Positions 19,449 through 28,642 of a stretch of 64,000 nucleotides of DNA are shown piece after piece; position 1 is the stretch's first letter; each line of letters opens with the position of its first letter. This stretch comes from Rhodobacter sp. Its GTDB lineage: Bacteria > Pseudomonadota > Alphaproteobacteria > Rhodobacterales > Rhodobacteraceae. The translations under genes and the position numbers were made by a program. The stretch covers positions 62,001 to 126,000 of the forward strand of contig JASJDP010000012.1 of the NCBI GenBank assembly GCA_030065095.1, read 5' to 3'. Below the pieces are notes generated by a model. That model was not told where the DNA came from, searched no databases, and saw nothing but the letters and a program-made list of their open reading frames with translations.

Positions 19449-20732
19449 TTACTTCCCAAGACAGAACCGCGCAAAGATCTCGTCGAGAATATGCTCAATG
19501 TCGACCTTTCCGACAAGGCTATCCAGTGATCTTATCGCTAGCCGAAGGTGCTCTGCGGCAAATTCAATCCGGTCCGAGCCTTCCCCCAGAACCGCAAGGC
19601 TGTTAGAGATCTCGCTGCAAGCAGCAACCAGCGCCGCCCGATGGCGTTCCCTGATAGCGATCCCCACTCCTTGCGTCCGCTGCTCCAGGACCGCGCCTAT
19701 GCGTTCCAACAGCGAATCGACCCCCTCGCCGGTCAGACCCGACACCTCGCCCCCTGAATTCAGATCCGCCTTTCCGACAATGACAACATCCTGCGCGTTC
19801 GCCTCAAACGGCAAACGATCGCCTTTCTTGGACAGAAGAAAAATCCTCAAATCCGCCGTTCGCGCCCGCTCCATTGTGCGCTCAACGCCCAACGTCTCGA
19901 TCCGATCCTCTGAAAGCCGAATTCCCGCCGTGTCGAGGAATGTTACCGGCAAGCCGCCGACATCCATCCGAACTTCGATAACATCGCGGGTCGTTCCGGC
20001 GATTTCCGATGTGATTGCGGCATCGCGCCCGGCCAGCCGGTTCAGCAGTGTGGACTTTCCCACGTTCGGATTGCCGACGATGGCCACCTCAAACCCGTCC
20101 CGGATACGCTCCGCAGCCTTCACTCCCGATGCCTCTTTCTGCAGTGACCTCAGTACTTTGCCAGCTATTCGCTTTACCTCGGCTGTCGTGTCGTCCGGTA
20201 CCTCCTCGTCCGAAAAGTCGATCATGACTTCCAGTAACGCAATTGCTTCCACCAGCTCCCGACGCCAGCTTTGAGCCGCCTCTCCCAGGGCTCCGGTCAT
20301 CACGCGAACCGCCTGGATGCGCTGCGCTTCGGTATCCGCTTCGATAAGATCACCCAGGCCCTCGATCTGAGACAGATCAAGCACCTCGTTTTCCAGCGCC
20401 CGCCGGGTGAATTCGCCCGGTTCGGCCGTCCGGCACCCCGGCACACGGCCGAGGCAATCCAAAACCGCCGAAATTACCGCAGTGCTGCCATGCAACTGGA
20501 ATTCGGCAACCTTTTCTCCGGTGAAACTGTGGCCCTCTTCAAAGACCAGGACCAGCGCCTGATCGATCAGATCCCCGTTCCAATCCCGGAACCGGCGCAA
20601 CCCGGCACGACGTGGCGACGGCAGATCGCCCGTGAACGTCCGCGCCGCCTCATGTGCTTGCGGACCTGACACCCGCACAACGCAAACCCCCGCCTTGCCA
20701 CGCGCAGACGCGACGGCAAAGATCGTATCCAT
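19449..20732 (-). CDS. mnmE: tRNA uridine-5-carboxymethylaminomethyl GTPase MnmE
   Basis: 427 residues, also called TrmE. N-terminal tetrahydrofolate-binding domain (TIFAVASARGKAGV), central G domain with GNPNVGKST, the switch segment GTTRD and FLDTAGIR, and the C-terminal FCLGK whose cysteine is the conserved C-[IVL]-GK tail motif. It partners MnmG in wobble-uridine modification. Its stop lies 4 to 13 nt from the mnmG start candidates, so the two are cotranscribed. Confidence 0.96.
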   Translation of the reverse strand: MDTIFAVASARGKAGVCVVRVSGPQAHEAARTFTGDLPSPRRAGLRRFRDWNGDLIDQALVLVFEEGHSFTGEKVAEFQLHGSTAVISAVLDCLGRVPGCRTAEPGEFTRRALENEVLDLSQIEGLGDLIEADTEAQRIQAVRVMTGALGEAAQSWRRELVEAIALLEVMIDFSDEEVPDDTTAEVKRIAGKVLRSLQKEASGVKAAERIRDGFEVAIVGNPNVGKSTLLNRLAGRDAAITSEIAGTTRDVIEVRMDVGGLPVTFLDTAGIRLSEDRIETLGVERTMERARTADLRIFLLSKKGDRLPFEANAQDVVIVGKADLNSGGEVSGLTGEGVDSLLERIGAVLEQRTQGVGIAIRERHRAALVAACSEISNSLAVLGEGSDRIEFAAEHLRLAIRSLDSLVGKVDIEHILDEIFARFCLGK

Positions 20733-20760
20733 TCGGCTATCCCAATTTCATCGCCGGGGC

Positions 20761-22032
20761 TCAGGCATTCATCGAATCAAAGAACTCGGAATTCGTCTTG
20801 GTTTGCTTCAACTTCGACAAAAGGAACTCGATGGCATCGGTCGTACCCATCGGATTCAGGATCCGCCGCAGGACAAAAGTCTTCTGCAAGTCGTTCTTGT
20901 CGACCAAAAGATCCTCTTTCCGGGTCCCGGATTTCAAGATGTCCATCGCCGGATACACGCGCTTGTCCGCAACCTTCCGGTCCAGAACGATCTCTGAGTT
21001 ACCGGTGCCCTTGAATTCTTCGAAGATCACCTCGTCCATCCGGCTTCCGGTATCGATAAGGGCCGTTGCAATAATCGTCAGCGACCCACCCTCTTCGATA
21101 TTGCGGGCAGCGCCGAAGAACCGCTTGGGCCGCTGCAACGCATTGGCATCCACACCGCCGGTCAGAACCTTGCCCGATGACGGCACCACCGTGTTGAAGG
21201 CCCGCCCAAGCCGGGTGATGGAATCAAGCAGAATCACCACATCGCGCTTGTGTTCAACCAGGCGCTTCGCCTTTTCGATCACCATATCCGACACCGCGAC
21301 ATGCCGCGTCGCAGGTTCATCGAATGTCGACGAAATGACCTCTCCCTTCACCGACCGCTGCATGTCGGTAACCTCTTCCGGACGTTCATCGATCAGAAGA
21401 ACGATCAGATAACACTCGGGATGATTCGCCTCGATCGAATGCGCGATATTCTGCAGCAGAACGGTTTTGCCGGTCCGCGGCGGCGCCACGATCAACGACC
21501 GCTGACCCTTGCCGATCGGCGCCACGAGATCGATGATCCGCGCCGAGCGGTCCTTGATCGTCGGATCCTCGATCTCCATTGTCATACGCTCGTCCGGATA
21601 AAGCGGCGTCAGGTTATCAAACGCCACCTTGTGCCGGGCCCGCTCCGGCTCCTGGAAGTTAATCGTCTCGGCCTTGGTCAAGGCGAAATAGCGCTCGTTG
21701 TCCGACGGGGCTCGAATCACGCCTTCAACCGTATCGCCCGTTCTCAACGAATACTGCCGGATCATATCTGGCGACACGTAGATGTCGTCGGGACCCGGCA
21801 GATAATTGGCCTCGGGCGACCGCAGAAATCCAAAACCGTCCTGCAACACCTCCAGCACACCGTCGCCGCCGATCTCCCAGCCTTCCTCTGCCTGCTCTCG
21901 CAGGATCTGGAACATCATTTCGCCCTTCCGCATGGTCGAGGCGTTTTCGATCTCCAGCTCTTCGGCCATGGACAGCAAATCCTTGGCATTCTTCGCCTTC
22001 AAGTCGGCAAGGTTCAGACGGTCTTGGCTCAT
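20761..22032 (-). CDS. rho: Transcription termination factor Rho
   Basis: 423 residues, usual length. An ATP-driven RNA translocase that ends transcription. The N-terminal Rho-N helices ([20 protein letters not shown]) and cold-shock RNA-binding fold (DGFGFLRS) precede the ATPase with Walker A PPRTGKT and the Q-loop and R-loop segments [13 protein letters not shown] and KGTGNSE. I chose ATG 22032, because the family begins here; the frame is open to 22146 but the extra residues are not Rho-like. 28 nt separate its stop from mnmE. Confidence 0.97.
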   Translation of the reverse strand: MSQDRLNLADLKAKNAKDLLSMAEELEIENASTMRKGEMMFQILREQAEEGWEIGGDGVLEVLQDGFGFLRSPEANYLPGPDDIYVSPDMIRQYSLRTGDTVEGVIRAPSDNERYFALTKAETINFQEPERARHKVAFDNLTPLYPDERMTMEIEDPTIKDRSARIIDLVAPIGKGQRSLIVAPPRTGKTVLLQNIAHSIEANHPECYLIVLLIDERPEEVTDMQRSVKGEVISSTFDEPATRHVAVSDMVIEKAKRLVEHKRDVVILLDSITRLGRAFNTVVPSSGKVLTGGVDANALQRPKRFFGAARNIEEGGSLTIIATALIDTGSRMDEVIFEEFKGTGNSEIVLDRKVADKRVYPAMDILKSGTRKEDLLVDKNDLQKTFVLRRILNPMGTTDAIEFLLSKLKQTKTNSEFFDSMNA

Positions 22033-22152
22033 AGGAAAGGTTCCGGGACCGGCCCTGGCGGCACACGGTCTTTGTTGAATTGGGAAACAGCCACATCCGG
22101 ACGGATGCGCGATGCGGTAGATAAGCCTCGTGACTGCACAAGTCAATTGCCG

Positions 22153-22617
22153 TTAAAACGGACGGACGATCACCGAGATCACGATCACAAGCATCAACAC
22201 GGTCGGCAGCTCATTCATCAACCGGTATTGCCGGCCGGTGCGGCTGTTCGTGCCTGAAACGAATTCTTTTCGGCGCAGGCCACACCAATGGTGGAACCAC
22301 GTCATCAACGCGATCGCCGCAGCCTTGATCCATGGCCAGACGGACGACCAGTCGACGATTCCCGGTGTGAACACCAACATCAGTCCGAATATCCAGGTGG
22401 CGATCATTGCCGGATTCATGATTGCCCGCAGCAGCCTGCGTTCCATGACCTGAAACATCGCATCTGTCGGTGTCCCGGTTTCGACCTGCTCTGTGTGGTA
22501 GACAAAAAGACGTGGCAGATAGAAAAGACCCGCCATCCAGGCGATAACCGAAATCACATGCAGTGCCTTGGTCCAAGGGTACAGGTCTGACAGGAAATCC
22601 GTGATCATCATTTTCAT
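22153..22617 (-). CDS. hemJ: Protoporphyrinogen oxidase HemJ
   Basis: 154 residues, an integral membrane protein with about four transmembrane helices. The family motif LHVISVIAWMAGLFYLPRLF includes the conserved His and Arg/Tyr residues; a conserved lysine lies later, in PWIKAA. HemJ oxidises protoporphyrinogen IX to protoporphyrin IX in bacteria lacking HemG/HemY. Starts at 22617 or at ATGs 2 to 3 codons downstream are equivalent by eye. It is the first leftward gene beside the putative origin. Confidence 0.92.
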   Translation of the reverse strand: MKMMITDFLSDLYPWTKALHVISVIAWMAGLFYLPRLFVYHTEQVETGTPTDAMFQVMERRLLRAIMNPAMIATWIFGLMLVFTPGIVDWSSVWPWIKAAAIALMTWFHHWCGLRRKEFVSGTNSRTGRQYRLMNELPTVLMLVIVISVIVRPF

Positions 22618-23019
22618 CGTATTCGGGCGTCTGTGCCCCTCATAAAAGAAAATAAATAGAAAGAAAAAGATGATGATTTTGTTGGGGCTGTGGATGATGG
22701 GGATTATGCAGTTCTCAACAGTATTGTACTGGCTATCCGGGCCTATGACACCGCGTGAACAAATCCCTCAATATCCAGATTTTATGTAATAATAACATAA
22801 TGTTACTATGAGATATCTCTGTGGAATATTATTAGAGATTCCCTCAATCGGCTTGGTGCGGGCAGAAATCCCCAGGGCGATTAAAGACCCCGTGCACAAC
22901 GGATGATTTCCGGCTAGCAACCCCGAACCAGCCGCAAATTCCGTGACAGCCGCGAATGCACTTGCTACCCCACGGATTACCCTGTTCCTCACACATAACT
23001 TCTCCACAGAGTTCTCAGC
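22618..23019. other. oriC: Probable chromosomal replication origin (oriC)
   Basis: This 402 bp non-coding gap is the longest in the window and much more AT-rich than its surroundings. It lies between hemJ and maf, the side of maf-aroE-coaE-dnaQ-secB where alphaproteobacterial origins are known (Caulobacter hemE-Cori-maf). DnaA-box-like 9-mers: TTCTCCACA (23000-23008, one mismatch to TTATCCACA), TCATCCACA on the minus strand (22689-22697, one mismatch), and TATTCCACA on the minus strand (22820-22828), ATATCCAGA (22771-22779) and TTCCTCACA (22985-22993), two mismatches each. An AT-rich unwinding candidate spans about 22776-22845. Genes on both sides point away from it, and two parS sites lie 3.5 and 5.4 kb off. 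No box is a perfect consensus match, so function remains inferred. Confidence 0.75.
22793..22819. repeat. Two short palindromes in the AT-rich part of the putative origin
   Basis: TAACATAATGTTA (22793-22805) has 6 bp arms around one base; GAGATATCTC (22810-22819) is a perfect 10 bp palindrome. They lie in the most AT-rich stretch of the gap, directly next to a DnaA-box-like 9-mer at 22820-22828. They could bind an origin regulator or help unwinding; no specific protein can be assigned. Confidence 0.5.
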
Positions 23020-23619
23020 ATGTCAGACCGCATTGTGCTCGCCTCGGGGTCCGAGATTCGGCAAAAATTGCTTCGAAATGCAGGCATCGAATTCGATGTG
23101 GCGCCTGTGGCAGTCGACGAGCTGGAAATTCGAAACGCAATGGTGTTGGACGGGGCCAAGCCCCGCGACATCGCCGATGCCCTTGCGGAACACAAGGCCC
23201 GCAAGGCATGCCGCCGCGCCCCCGGGGCGCTGGTGATAGGGTGCGATCAGGTTCTGGACTTCAATGGCCGGGTTCTGGGAAAGCCTGGCACTCCGGAAGA
23301 AGCCCGCGCGCAGATGACGTCCTTGGCGGGGAACCGGCACACCCTGCTGTCAGCGGCCGTGATCTACATGGATGATCAACCGCTATGGCGGCACGTCGGC
23401 GTGGCCAAACTCCATATGCGAAAGCCGAGCGCCGCCTACCTCGACGCATATATCGCCCGAAACTGGGATAGCATTCGTCATTCCGTCGGCGGATATAAGC
23501 TCGAAGAAGAAGGCGTGCGATTGTTCGAACGCGTCGAGGGCGACTATTTCACGGTCCTGGGGCTTCCTCTCTTGGAATTGCTTGGGTATCTCACCGTCAG
23601 GGGGGCTATTTCGGGATGA
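23020..23619 (+). CDS. maf: Maf family nucleotide pyrophosphatase
   Basis: 199 residues. Maf proteins hydrolyse modified or excess nucleoside triphosphates. The N-terminal LASGSEIRQKLL is the family signature (usually SxSxRR), and VIGCDQVLDF holds the catalytic Asp. The N-terminal and C-terminal motifs resemble the YceF (m7GTP) type more than YhdE, but this is a by-eye judgement. ATG 23020 lacks a strong ribosome-binding site. First rightward gene beside the putative origin; it overlaps aroE by 4 nt. Confidence 0.9.
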   Translation: MSDRIVLASGSEIRQKLLRNAGIEFDVAPVAVDELEIRNAMVLDGAKPRDIADALAEHKARKACRRAPGALVIGCDQVLDFNGRVLGKPGTPEEARAQMTSLAGNRHTLLSAAVIYMDDQPLWRHVGVAKLHMRKPSAAYLDAYIARNWDSIRHSVGGYKLEEEGVRLFERVEGDYFTVLGLPLLELLGYLTVRGAISG

Positions 23620-24452
23620 GCGACGACACACGCATACCTCTGGCCGGCGTCATCGGCTCGCCGATTGCACACAGCAAAAGCCCCCGCCTGCATGGGTACT
23701 GGCTCGAGCGCTATGGGCTGAGCGGCTTCTACATTCCAATGGACATCGCTCAATCGGACCTGGAGGACGCTATCAGGGCCATGCCCAAGCTTGGCTTCGT
23801 CGGCATCAACGTCACTGTCCCGCATAAGGAATCCGTTCTGAACCTGGCCGACCTTGTCACGGACCGGGCCGCCCTGATCGGTGCCGCAAATACACTGATC
23901 TTCCGGAAAGACGGGAAAATCCACGCCGACAATACCGATGGGTACGGTTTCATAGAAAACCTTCGCCAAACCGCATCGGCCTGGCAGCCGAAATCCGGTC
24001 CCGCCGCTGTCATCGGTGCCGGTGGGGCCGCGCGTGCGGTGATCGCGTCGCTGCTGGAAACCGGTGTGCCCGAGTTGCGGATCAGCAACCGCACCCGGAC
24101 GCGCGCCGAGGCGTTGCGCAGCGAGTTCGGTGCCAAAGTCGTCGTGTACGACTGGGTTCAGGCCGGGAATATGCTCGAGGATGCCGTCACCGTCGTGAAC
24201 ACGACGTCGCTCGGCATGGTCGGCAAACCCAACCTTCGGGTGCCGCTTGACGGTCTATCGCCCAAGGCCGTCGTCAGTGATCTGGTCTACACTCCCCTGC
24301 AAACCAGTTTTCTGCAGCGCGCCGCCGAATTCGGCTGCACCACCGTCGATGGGCTCGGTATGCTGCTTCATCAGGCGGCCCCGGCATTCGAGCGTTGGTT
24401 CGGAATCCGGCCAGAGGTTGACGACGGGCTCCGGCAGGTCATGCTGGCGTGA
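23616..24452 (+). CDS. aroE: Shikimate dehydrogenase
   Basis: 278 residues. It reduces 3-dehydroshikimate with NADPH in aromatic amino acid synthesis. The shikimate-binding loop is GSPIAHSKSPRLHG, the catalytic lysine is in NVTVPHKE, and the NADP loop is GAGGAARAV. It starts within an ATGA overlap with maf and ends in a GTGA overlap with coaE, so the maf-aroE-coaE-dnaQ unit is translationally coupled. Confidence 0.96.
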   Translation: MSDDTRIPLAGVIGSPIAHSKSPRLHGYWLERYGLSGFYIPMDIAQSDLEDAIRAMPKLGFVGINVTVPHKESVLNLADLVTDRAALIGAANTLIFRKDGKIHADNTDGYGFIENLRQTASAWQPKSGPAAVIGAGGAARAVIASLLETGVPELRISNRTRTRAEALRSEFGAKVVVYDWVQAGNMLEDAVTVVNTTSLGMVGKPNLRVPLDGLSPKAVVSDLVYTPLQTSFLQRAAEFGCTTVDGLGMLLHQAAPAFERWFGIRPEVDDGLRQVMLA

Positions 24453-25057
24453 CACCCTCGAAACGCCCTTTTCTGATCGGACTGACAGGATCGATCGGTA
24501 TGGGAAAGACCACCACGGCCAAGATGTTCGAGGACGAAGGCATTCCCGTCTGGGACGCGGATAGCACAGTCCATCGGCTTTACGAGAGGGATGGCGCTGC
24601 GGTCGGGAAGATCGCCCGGATTTGCCCCCAAGCCGTTAGGGATGCCACGGTCGACCGGGCGGCCCTGAAGAATTGGATCGCGCAAGATCCAACCGCGCTT
24701 GCCAAGATCGAAGCCGTCGTTCACCCGCTCGTTGCCGCCGACCGTGCCGAGTTTCTGCGCAAAGCCGATGGCGACATCGTTCTTCTCGATATTCCACTTC
24801 TCTTCGAAACCGGCGCAGATACCGATATGGACGCCGTCGTGGTGGTCAGCACAGACGCAGGGATTCAGCGCCGGCGTGTGCTCGACCGCGGAACCATGAC
24901 CGAGGCACAATTCGACACTATCCTTGCGAAACAAGTCCCGGATGCGGAAAAACGCCGGCGCGCCGACTATGTGATCGAAACGCTGGATCTTGCAGGCGCC
25001 CGCGCGCAGGTGCAATCATGTCTAAAGGACATCCGGCAGAGGTTGGCCGATGCGTGA
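24449..25057 (+). CDS. coaE: Dephospho-CoA kinase
   Basis: 202 residues. It phosphorylates dephospho-CoA in the last step of coenzyme A synthesis. The P-loop GSIGMGKTT lies at about residues 14-22, and DADSTVHRLY is the conserved CoA-binding segment. The start is GTG 24449, overlapping aroE by 4 nt (GTGA). Its last 8 nt overlap dnaQ. Confidence 0.95.
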   Translation: MTPSKRPFLIGLTGSIGMGKTTTAKMFEDEGIPVWDADSTVHRLYERDGAAVGKIARICPQAVRDATVDRAALKNWIAQDPTALAKIEAVVHPLVAADRAEFLRKADGDIVLLDIPLLFETGADTDMDAVVVVSTDAGIQRRRVLDRGTMTEAQFDTILAKQVPDAEKRRRADYVIETLDLAGARAQVQSCLKDIRQRLADA

Positions 25058-25778
25058 GATCGTACTTGATACCGAAACAACCGGCTTCGAACCCGAAACC
25101 GGCGACCGCATCGTCGAAATCGGCGCTGTCGAGCTTTTGAACCACGTCCCGACCGGCCGCACCTATCACCAATACATCAACCCCGACCGCGCGATGCCGC
25201 AATCCGCGTTCGAGGTGCACGGTCTTGGCCCCGATCTGCTGGAAGCCCCGCGTGCCGCAAATCCGGGCGAAGTCGTCCTGCGCGACAAACCCAGGTTCGC
25301 CGAGATCGGCGACGCATTTCTTTCCTTTGTCGGCGACGCCAAGCTGGTGATCCACAATGCGGCCTTCGACATGAAGTTCCTCAACGCCGAGCTGGGCTGG
25401 ATAAACCGACCGCTTCTTCCGTCCGACCAAGCCATCGACACGCTTGCCATCGCCCGCAAGAAATATCCCGGCTCGCCCGCGTCGCTTGATGCGCTCTGCC
25501 GCCGCTTCGGCATCGACAATACCGCCCGGACGCTTCATGGCGCCTTGCTCGACAGCGAAATTCTGGCCGAGGTTTATCTGGAACTGATCGGTGGCCGCCA
25601 GCCCGGCCTGATCCTGTCGAGCGGACCGGTTGCCTCTAGCAAAGATCCTGGACGGGATTGGCGGCCGGTGGCACGTCCGACCCAATTGCCACCGCGTATC
25701 ACAGCAGAAGAGGCCGAAGCGCACCGCGCCTTCGTCGATGCGCTCGGTCCCGAATCGCTTTGGGCAAAGCTTAGCTGA
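25050..25778 (+). CDS. dnaQ: DNA polymerase III epsilon subunit (3'-5' proofreading exonuclease)
   Basis: 242 residues. The DEDDh exonuclease motifs are all present: DTETTG (ExoI, residues 7-12), HNAAFD (ExoII) and HGALLDSEILA (ExoIII, with the active-site His and Asp). A C-terminal proline-rich tail is where epsilon usually meets alpha. It converges with secB, overlapping its 3' end by 8 nt. Confidence 0.95.
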   Translation: MREIVLDTETTGFEPETGDRIVEIGAVELLNHVPTGRTYHQYINPDRAMPQSAFEVHGLGPDLLEAPRAANPGEVVLRDKPRFAEIGDAFLSFVGDAKLVIHNAAFDMKFLNAELGWINRPLLPSDQAIDTLAIARKKYPGSPASLDALCRRFGIDNTARTLHGALLDSEILAEVYLELIGGRQPGLILSSGPVASSKDPGRDWRPVARPTQLPPRITAEEAEAHRAFVDALGPESLWAKLS

Positions 25779-26280
25779 CCGGCGTCGCCGGCTTCTGTTC
25801 CTGGGCCCGCCGCGCGATGTCCTGCCGGTAAAGCTGTACGAAATCGACGGTATCCAGGTTCAACGGCGGAAAACCGCCGTCGCGGGTGACGTCGCTGATG
25901 ATCCGGCGCACGAATGGAAACAGCATGCGCGGGCATTCGATCATCAAGAACGGGTGCAGTTGCTCGTCCGGTATGTTTTCGACGTGGAACAGCCCGCCGT
26001 ACTCCAGTTCCACGACGAACAGGACATCGTCGCTACCGGCATTCTTCGAAGTCACGGAGAACTTCGTCGTAACTTCGTACTGGTTTTCCGTCGGCCGTTT
26101 CTTGGCATCCATGCTGACCTGAACCTGCATCTCGGGCTTTACCTCGCCACTGACGCCCTTCCGGGACAGAATGTTTTCGAACGACAAATCGCGGATGAAC
26201 TGCCCCAGGACCTGCATCTTCGGCGGCTGCGGCTGCGCAGTTGCACCGGCCTCTTCGGTCGTTTCGCCATTTTCGGCCAT
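25771..26280 (-). CDS. secB: Protein-export chaperone SecB
   Basis: 169 residues. SecB keeps preproteins unfolded and delivers them to SecA. The core begins about residue 20 (MQVLGQFIRDLSFENI) and ends with the conserved PPLNLDTVDFVQLY; the first 20 residues are an unstructured acidic and Gln-rich leader. The start is ATG 26280, with AAGGGAG 7 nt upstream; TTG 26286 falls too close to it. It marks the right end of the origin-linked gene block. Confidence 0.96.
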   Translation of the reverse strand: MAENGETTEEAGATAQPQPPKMQVLGQFIRDLSFENILSRKGVSGEVKPEMQVQVSMDAKKRPTENQYEVTTKFSVTSKNAGSDDVLFVVELEYGGLFHVENIPDEQLHPFLMIECPRMLFPFVRRIISDVTRDGGFPPLNLDTVDFVQLYRQDIARRAQEQKPATPVS

Positions 26281-26343
26281 CGTCAAACTCCCTTACGTCG
26301 GAAATCAGGTTTCGACGCCGTCTAACAGGTCACTTGCAGGGCC

Positions 26344-26838
26344 TCAATGCCGAGTCCAGCCAGAGTTTCCGTGTGTTGGCTGCTTTGGCGGCACAACCTC
26401 TTCGAAGTCGCCGTCAATTACCGGTCCCTTGCCCGGCGGCGCGCGGTGGCCGGTCCGCGGCCCCGGCTGTGCACCCATTTCGAATGACTGCACTTTCACC
26501 CGCGCCCGCAGAAAGCGATAGATCGCCATGCGCACGGGCGGCATCAGCAATGCAAATCCGACCGCATCGGTAAAAAATCCCGGTGTCAGCAACAATGCGC
26601 CGGAAAAGAGAATCATTGCGCCATGTGCCAACGGCTCTGTCGGATCGTTTAAACGCGAGAACGAGGTGCGCAGCTGGTTCATCGCCAGAATACCCTGAGC
26701 CCGCACAAGCCAGGTCCCCAGGATTGCGGTAAGAACGACGATCAGCAACGTCCACCCCAGACCGATCGCGCCACCGATCTGGATGAACAGCGCGATCTCG
26801 ATCAACGGGACCGCTAGAAAGAGGGCAAAGAGCCACAT
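26344..26838 (-). CDS. fxsA: FxsA family membrane protein
   Basis: 164 residues. Three to four hydrophobic segments lie in residues 1-115 (WLFALFLAVPLIEIALFIQIGG at the start is typical), followed by a basic amphipathic stretch and a proline-rich cytoplasmic tail. FxsA in E. coli affects phage F exclusion; its normal role is unknown. ATG 26838 has GGGGA about 6 nt upstream; the frame open to 26922 is not FxsA-like. It is divergent from the Tim44-domain gene. Confidence 0.85.
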   Translation of the reverse strand: MWLFALFLAVPLIEIALFIQIGGAIGLGWTLLIVVLTAILGTWLVRAQGILAMNQLRTSFSRLNDPTEPLAHGAMILFSGALLLTPGFFTDAVGFALLMPPVRMAIYRFLRARVKVQSFEMGAQPGPRTGHRAPPGKGPVIDGDFEEVVPPKQPTHGNSGWTRH

Positions 26839-26945
26839 GATTTCCCCGTGAGTTGCATGATCCGAACAGTGGACTTGCCAATGTCCACGCCTTACATAAG
26901 TGCGGTGTCCGAAGAATACCACATGAGCCCGAGAAAGAGGTCTGC

Positions 26946-27605
26946 ATGAGTTCCGCCATCATCCAACTTCTGGTTCTTGCCGGAATAGCGGTCTTTCTGA
27001 TCCTGCGGTTGCGCAGCGTTCTCGGAACTCGCGACGGGTTTGAAAAGCCCCCGGTGCAGTTGCCCGAACGCCCGCGGCGCGAACGTCCCGATCTCGAGGT
27101 GATCGAGGGAGGCCCGGATCGCGACATCACGGATCACGTCAAAGACGGCTCTGACGCCGCGCATGCCTTGGCCGCGATGAAGCTCGTGGAGCCCGGCTTT
27201 TCCGTCAACGAATTCCTGCAGGGCGCCCGCGGCGCCTATGAGATGATCCTGATGGCGTTCGAGAAGGGCGAAATCGACGATATCGCGCCCTTCCTCGGGC
27301 CCGAGGTTCACCAGACCTTCGTCGATGTAATTGGCGAGCGCGAAGACCAGGGCCTGACCATCGAGGCGAATTTCGTCGGCGTGCGCGAGCTGACCCTGGC
27401 GGACGCGAGCTTTGACCGCGACACCCAGGAGGCCGAGGTCACGGTGCGATTTGTCGGTGAACTGACCTCGGCCGTGCGCAACGCAGCCGGGGAGATCATC
27501 GAAGGCAACCCCAACGAGATCAAGCGCCAGAAGGACAGCTGGACGTTTGCCCGCGTCATGGGGGCCGACGATCCCAACTGGAAACTGGTCGCCACCGGGG
27601 AATGA
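26946..27605 (+). CDS. Tim44/TimA domain membrane-anchored protein
   Basis: 219 residues. One N-terminal transmembrane helix (IIQLLVLAGIAVFLILRL), a charged linker, and a C-terminal Tim44-like domain (from about residue 85 to the end: FLQGARGAYEMILMAF onwards). Mitochondrial Tim44 tethers Hsp70 to the import channel; the alphaproteobacterial relatives are inner-membrane proteins of less certain function. ATG 26946 has AGAGG 5 nt upstream. It overlaps mltA by 4 nt, suggesting a joint envelope role. Confidence 0.85.
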   Translation: MSSAIIQLLVLAGIAVFLILRLRSVLGTRDGFEKPPVQLPERPRRERPDLEVIEGGPDRDITDHVKDGSDAAHALAAMKLVEPGFSVNEFLQGARGAYEMILMAFEKGEIDDIAPFLGPEVHQTFVDVIGEREDQGLTIEANFVGVRELTLADASFDRDTQEAEVTVRFVGELTSAVRNAAGEIIEGNPNEIKRQKDSWTFARVMGADDPNWKLVATGE

Positions 27606-28642
27606 GACGTGCCGCCCTGGCGGGGGCATTATCGGTGGGATTTGCCTTGACCGGTCCCGCCTGTGCGCAGGATGCAACCTATGAGGTTGTCAGCTTTGCC
27701 GATCTCAAGGGCTGGGAATACGACGACCACGATGCTGCGTTGCAGGTTTTCAAGGAAACCTGCCGCGACATGAAAGACCCTGACTGGGCGTCGCTCTGCG
27801 CACTCGCCACAAATCAAAAGAACGCCCGGACGTTCTTTGAACTGTTCTTCCGCCCAGTCCTGATCACCGACGGCTCGGCGGGTCTTTTTACCGGCTATTT
27901 CGAGCCCGAACTCAACGGCTCTCGCACCCGGACGGGCAAATACCGCTATCCGCTTTACCGCAAACCGCCCGAGGTTCAGAACGGCCGCACCTGGTTTACC
28001 CGCGCCGAGATCGAGGAAAACGGCATCCTTGACGGCCGGGGGCTGGAGATCGCCTGGATCGACGACCCGGTCGATGTGTTCTTTCTGCAAATCCAGGGGT
28101 CCGGCCGTGTCCGGTTTCCCGACGGAACCGGCCTGCGCGTCGGCTATGGCGGCAAGAACGGCCACGACTATAAATCGATCGGTCAGGAAATGGTTCGCCG
28201 CGGGATCTACCAGGCGCATCAGGTATCGGCCCAGGTGATCCGCAACTGGGTCCGCCGCAACCCGGTCGAAGGCGCCGCGCTTTTGCGGCACAACCCGTCT
28301 TACGTCTTCTTCCGAGAGGTCCCGCGCGTTCCGGCCCACAAGGGTCCGCTTGGCGCGATGAACCGCTCGATCACGGCCATGCGCTCGATCGCCGTCGATC
28401 CGAAATACGTGCCACTCGGCGCACCGGTCTGGATCGAAAAGGGTGGTCGCAACACGCTCCGCCGTCTGATGATCGCGCAGGACACAGGGTCTGCGATCAA
28501 GGGCACCCAACGCGCCGATATCTTTTTTGGCACCGGCGACGAAGCCGGGCGGAAAGCGGGTCGGGTCCGCGATCCGGGCCGGATGATCGTTCTGATGCCG
28601 ATTCAGCGGGCCTTTGCCCTCGCCCCCGAGGGCACGGGGTGA
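27602..28642 (+). CDS. mltA: Membrane-bound lytic murein transglycosylase A
   Basis: 346 residues. It cleaves glycan strands to 1,6-anhydromuropeptides, the substrates that feed cell-wall recycling. N-terminal signal peptide (to about residue 23); the site before CAQ is not a canonical lipobox, so soluble export is as likely as lipidation. Motifs TGYFEPEL, the MltA domain, and a C-terminal 3D domain with AQDTGSAIKGTQRADIFFG whose Asp residues are catalytic. ATGA overlap with the Tim44-domain gene and GTGA overlap with smr. Confidence 0.93.
   Translation: MRRAALAGALSVGFALTGPACAQDATYEVVSFADLKGWEYDDHDAALQVFKETCRDMKDPDWASLCALATNQKNARTFFELFFRPVLITDGSAGLFTGYFEPELNGSRTRTGKYRYPLYRKPPEVQNGRTWFTRAEIEENGILDGRGLEIAWIDDPVDVFFLQIQGSGRVRFPDGTGLRVGYGGKNGHDYKSIGQEMVRRGIYQAHQVSAQVIRNWVRRNPVEGAALLRHNPSYVFFREVPRVPAHKGPLGAMNRSITAMRSIAVDPKYVPLGAPVWIEKGGRNTLRRLMIAQDTGSAIKGTQRADIFFGTGDEAGRKAGRVRDPGRMIVLMPIQRAFALAPEGTG

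Noticed and set aside
22768-23007. 79-residue minus-strand open frame in the hemJ-maf gap
   Set aside because: No ribosome-binding site and no recognisable protein features; the base composition fits an origin rather than a gene.
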